Part shown: one piece after another, positions 43,941 through 45,551 of the stretch
Layout: each line of letters opens with the position of its first letter
Position numbering within the stretch: position 1 is the stretch's first letter
Assembly: GCF_002890915.1 (NCBI RefSeq)
Contig: NZ_POUT01000022.1
Location: 1 to 45,551, forward strand
From: Stutzerimonas stutzeri
GTDB lineage: Bacteria; Pseudomonadota; Gammaproteobacteria; Pseudomonadales; Pseudomonadaceae
Length of the DNA: 45,551 nt
Direction: 5' to 3'
Notes under the pieces: model-generated
Told to the model about the DNA's origin: nothing
The model's input: the letters and a program-made list of their open reading frames with translations, nothing else
Database searches by the model: none
Translations under genes and position numbers: made by a program

Positions 43941-45278
43941 TCAGAGTTTGTCGGTGCTCGCGATCTTCTCGCCCCACTGACGAGCATTGGCGATCAGTCG
44001 CTCTTCGTCCATGCGCGTCAGGCAACGGTCATTCAGCAGTTGCTTGCCGCCTACCCAGACGTGGCGGACGCAGTCTCTCCCGGCCGAATAGATCAGTTGT
44101 GAAACCGGATCGTATATCGGTTGCTGCGCCAGACCGGAAAGGTCGAATGCGACGAGGTCGGCGAACTTGCCCAGCTCCAGGGAGCCGGTGTGGTCATCCA
44201 GTCCCAGTGCACGTGCCCCATTGAGCGTTGCCATACGAAGCGCGCGGTGGGCATCGAGTGCCGTAGCCGAGCCCGCAACCGCCTTGGCCAGCAAGGCCGC
44301 GGTACGTGTTTCGCCCAGCAGATCCAGATCATTGTTGCTTGCCGCGCCATCGGTGCCAATGGCCACGTTGATGCCAGCCTCCCAAAGCCGTTCGACGGGG
44401 CAGAAGCCACTGGCGAGCTTGAGATTGGATTCCGGACAATGAATGACGCTGCAATTGTGCTCCGTGAGTAACGCCAGATCCTCGTCGTCGATCTGGGTCA
44501 TGTGCACTGCCTGGAAGCGGGGGCCAAGCAGTTGCAGGCGGGCGAGTCGGGCCAGGGGGCGCTCTCCGTGCTTGCGCAGCGCTTCTTGGAGCTCATGTGC
44601 GGTTTCGTGCACATGCATATGGATTCCGGCGTCCATTTCCGCGACCAGGATGCGGATGCTTTCCAGCTTGTCATCTGCTACCGAATATGGGGCATGCGGT
44701 CCAAACGCCACGCTGATGCGAGGATGATGCTTCAGGTCATCGAACAGCGCGACGCCTTTGCGTAGCGCTTCATCTGCATCGCGAGCGCCTGGAATCGGAA
44801 AGTCCAGTACCGGAATGGCGATCTGCGCGCGAATCCCATGCTTGTGTACCAGCTCGCTGATCACATTCGGGAAGAAGTACATGTCGGAAAAGCACGTGAT
44901 GCCGCTTTTCAGCTGTTCGGCAATGGCCAGCTCGCTGCCGCTGCGGATGAACTGTTCATCGACCCAGCGAGACTCGGCCGGCCATATATGGTCGTGAAGC
45001 CAGGTCTGCAGCGGGAGATCATCGGCCAGGCCACGGAAAAGCGTCATCGCGGCATGGCCATGGGCATTGATAAGGCCGGGTGCCAGCAGCATTCCTTGCA
45101 GTTCCCGCACTTCCCTGGCGTGATGCTTGAGTGCCTCGGCCCGGGGAGCGATCAGCGCAATCCGGCCATCCCGGATGCCCAGCCCATGTCCCTTGAGCAC
45201 AACCCCTGCCGGCTCGACCGGAACAAGCCAGGTGGGGAACAGAAGAATATCTAGCGGTGCGAGGCTGTGCTGAGGCAT
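43941..45278 (-). CDS. mtaD: 5-methylthioadenosine / S-adenosylhomocysteine deaminase
   Basis: A 445-residue amidohydrolase (TRZ/ATZ family). The metal-binding HxH is at H73 and H75 (NAHGHAAM). The other metal site HMHVHET, the SVIHCPESNLKL segment and the GTDGAASNN Asp are present. In P. aeruginosa this enzyme deaminates methylthioadenosine to methylthioinosine, which is then phosphorylysed toward the MtnA substrate. Start is ATG 45278, without a clear ribosome site. mtnA, its usual divergent neighbour in PAO1 as I recall, is 25 kb away here. Confidence 0.93.
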   Translation of the reverse strand: MPQHSLAPLDILLFPTWLVPVEPAGVVLKGHGLGIRDGRIALIAPRAEALKHHAREVRELQGMLLAPGLINAHGHAAMTLFRGLADDLPLQTWLHDHIWPAESRWVDEQFIRSGSELAIAEQLKSGITCFSDMYFFPNVISELVHKHGIRAQIAIPVLDFPIPGARDADEALRKGVALFDDLKHHPRISVAFGPHAPYSVADDKLESIRILVAEMDAGIHMHVHETAHELQEALRKHGERPLARLARLQLLGPRFQAVHMTQIDDEDLALLTEHNCSVIHCPESNLKLASGFCPVERLWEAGINVAIGTDGAASNNDLDLLGETRTAALLAKAVAGSATALDAHRALRMATLNGARALGLDDHTGSLELGKFADLVAFDLSGLAQQPIYDPVSQLIYSAGRDCVRHVWVGGKQLLNDRCLTRMDEERLIANARQWGEKIASTDKL

Positions 45279-45444
45279 GGGAAAGCCATGAACGGATAGG
45301 AAGCACTAGTGTAATAGCTGGCAGGTTCAGTTTGAAGGAAGGTGAAAGCGCTGTCCGTACTTGGGCTATAGATAGAGTAGCGGTGTGCTTGCGATAGCAA
45401 TTGTCCCGCGTTCGAGTAAATGCAAATAAACCCGAAATAAACGG

Positions 45445-45472
45445 TTGACGGGGGAAATCAGGTCCCTATAAT
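45445..45472 (+). promoter_or_regulatory. rRNA-operon-type sigma-70 promoter
   Basis: TTGACG (45445-45450) and TATAAT (45467-45472) with a 16-bp spacer, an A/T-rich element before the -35 (AATAAACCCGAAATAAA), and a GC-rich GCGCACC discriminator. This resembles stable-RNA P1 promoters in Pseudomonas. No coding frame follows, and the leader continues to the window end. Confidence 0.75.
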
Positions 45473-45478
45473 GCGCAC

Positions 45479-45551
45479 CACTTCCGGCGCAGTCCTCAAG
45501 CAAAACCTCTTGTAAATCAAAAGGTTAGCGAAATAAAGAGGTTGCACTGGC
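45479..45551 (+). ncRNA. Start of a probable rRNA operon leader (cut by the window end)
   Basis: The sequence after the strong promoter has no open frame. It contains CCTCTT ... AAGAGG, which can pair across ~24 nt, as seen in rrn leaders around processing or antitermination signals. 16S rRNA itself is not in the window. A tRNA operon is the alternative. Confidence 0.45.

Overview
This is a Gammaproteobacterial chromosome segment that looks like a Pseudomonadaceae genome, most likely the Pseudomonas/Stutzerimonas group. The evidence is the gyrA–serC–pheA–hisC–tyrA/aroA fusion–cmk–rpsA cluster (the 'supraoperon' known from P. stutzeri and P. aeruginosa), MupP, MtaD, a zwf–pgl–eda cluster and GyrA with a long acidic insert. 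The window has two parts: an accessory island (1 to about 17.8 kb, visibly lower in GC) and core chromosome (about 18.8 to 45.55 kb).

ISLAND. The left end (1-712) holds short tandem repeats, inverted repeats and debris of an IS66-type accessory gene. Next comes a tight four-gene operon on the minus strand, transcribed from 11637 down to 713. It encodes an N6-adenine DNA methyltransferase, a 912-residue protein I cannot firmly assign (possibly DrmE-like), a 1397-residue DrmA/YprA-type helicase and a DrmB-type DUF1998 protein. This is a DISARM-related anti-phage cassette that lacks the usual DrmC (PLD nuclease) and DrmD. After an unassigned gap of about 0.6 kb, a divergent plus-strand operon (12285-15929) encodes a complete ABC-three-component (ABC-3C) conflict system: a nuclease-like/CTD protein, a middle component and a DUF3732 SMC-like ABC ATPase. 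A 136-bp nested inverted repeat follows. Then a tyrosine integrase (16162-17559, minus) lies next to putative arm repeats and a copy of the 3' half of a tRNA-Pro(GGG) gene (17745-17793), which is the island's right attachment site. The left attachment site and the intact tRNA are not in the window. A second, broken integrase and a weaker tRNA-end-like sequence lie between 17.85 and 18.67 kb and suggest an older tandem insertion.

CORE. mtnA (methionine salvage) and gyrA are followed by serC and pheA (overlapping by one base), a patch of 7-bp tandem repeats, then hisC, tyrA-aroA and cmk (stop/start overlaps), a terminator-like hairpin and rpsA. Together these make serine, phenylalanine, tyrosine and chorismate precursors, CMP/dCMP kinase and ribosomal protein S1. 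Beyond rpsA the content changes. It includes a MarR regulator divergent from a PLP aminotransferase, a glutathione transferase, a minus-strand folE–smr–membrane protein–isochorismatase-like group, prmB, then zwf–pgl–eda (oxidative pentose phosphate/Entner-Doudoroff) and rluB. Convergent to these is the minus-strand run mtaD–ubiG–mupP–yciK. The last 110 bases contain an rRNA-operon-type promoter and leader reading out of the window. From memory of P. aeruginosa PAO1, several of these blocks are not neighbours there (folE–prmB versus zwf–eda) and others normally adjacent are separated (mtnA and mtaD; rpsA and ihfB). The right half is therefore a rearranged order flanked by an rrn operon and an island.
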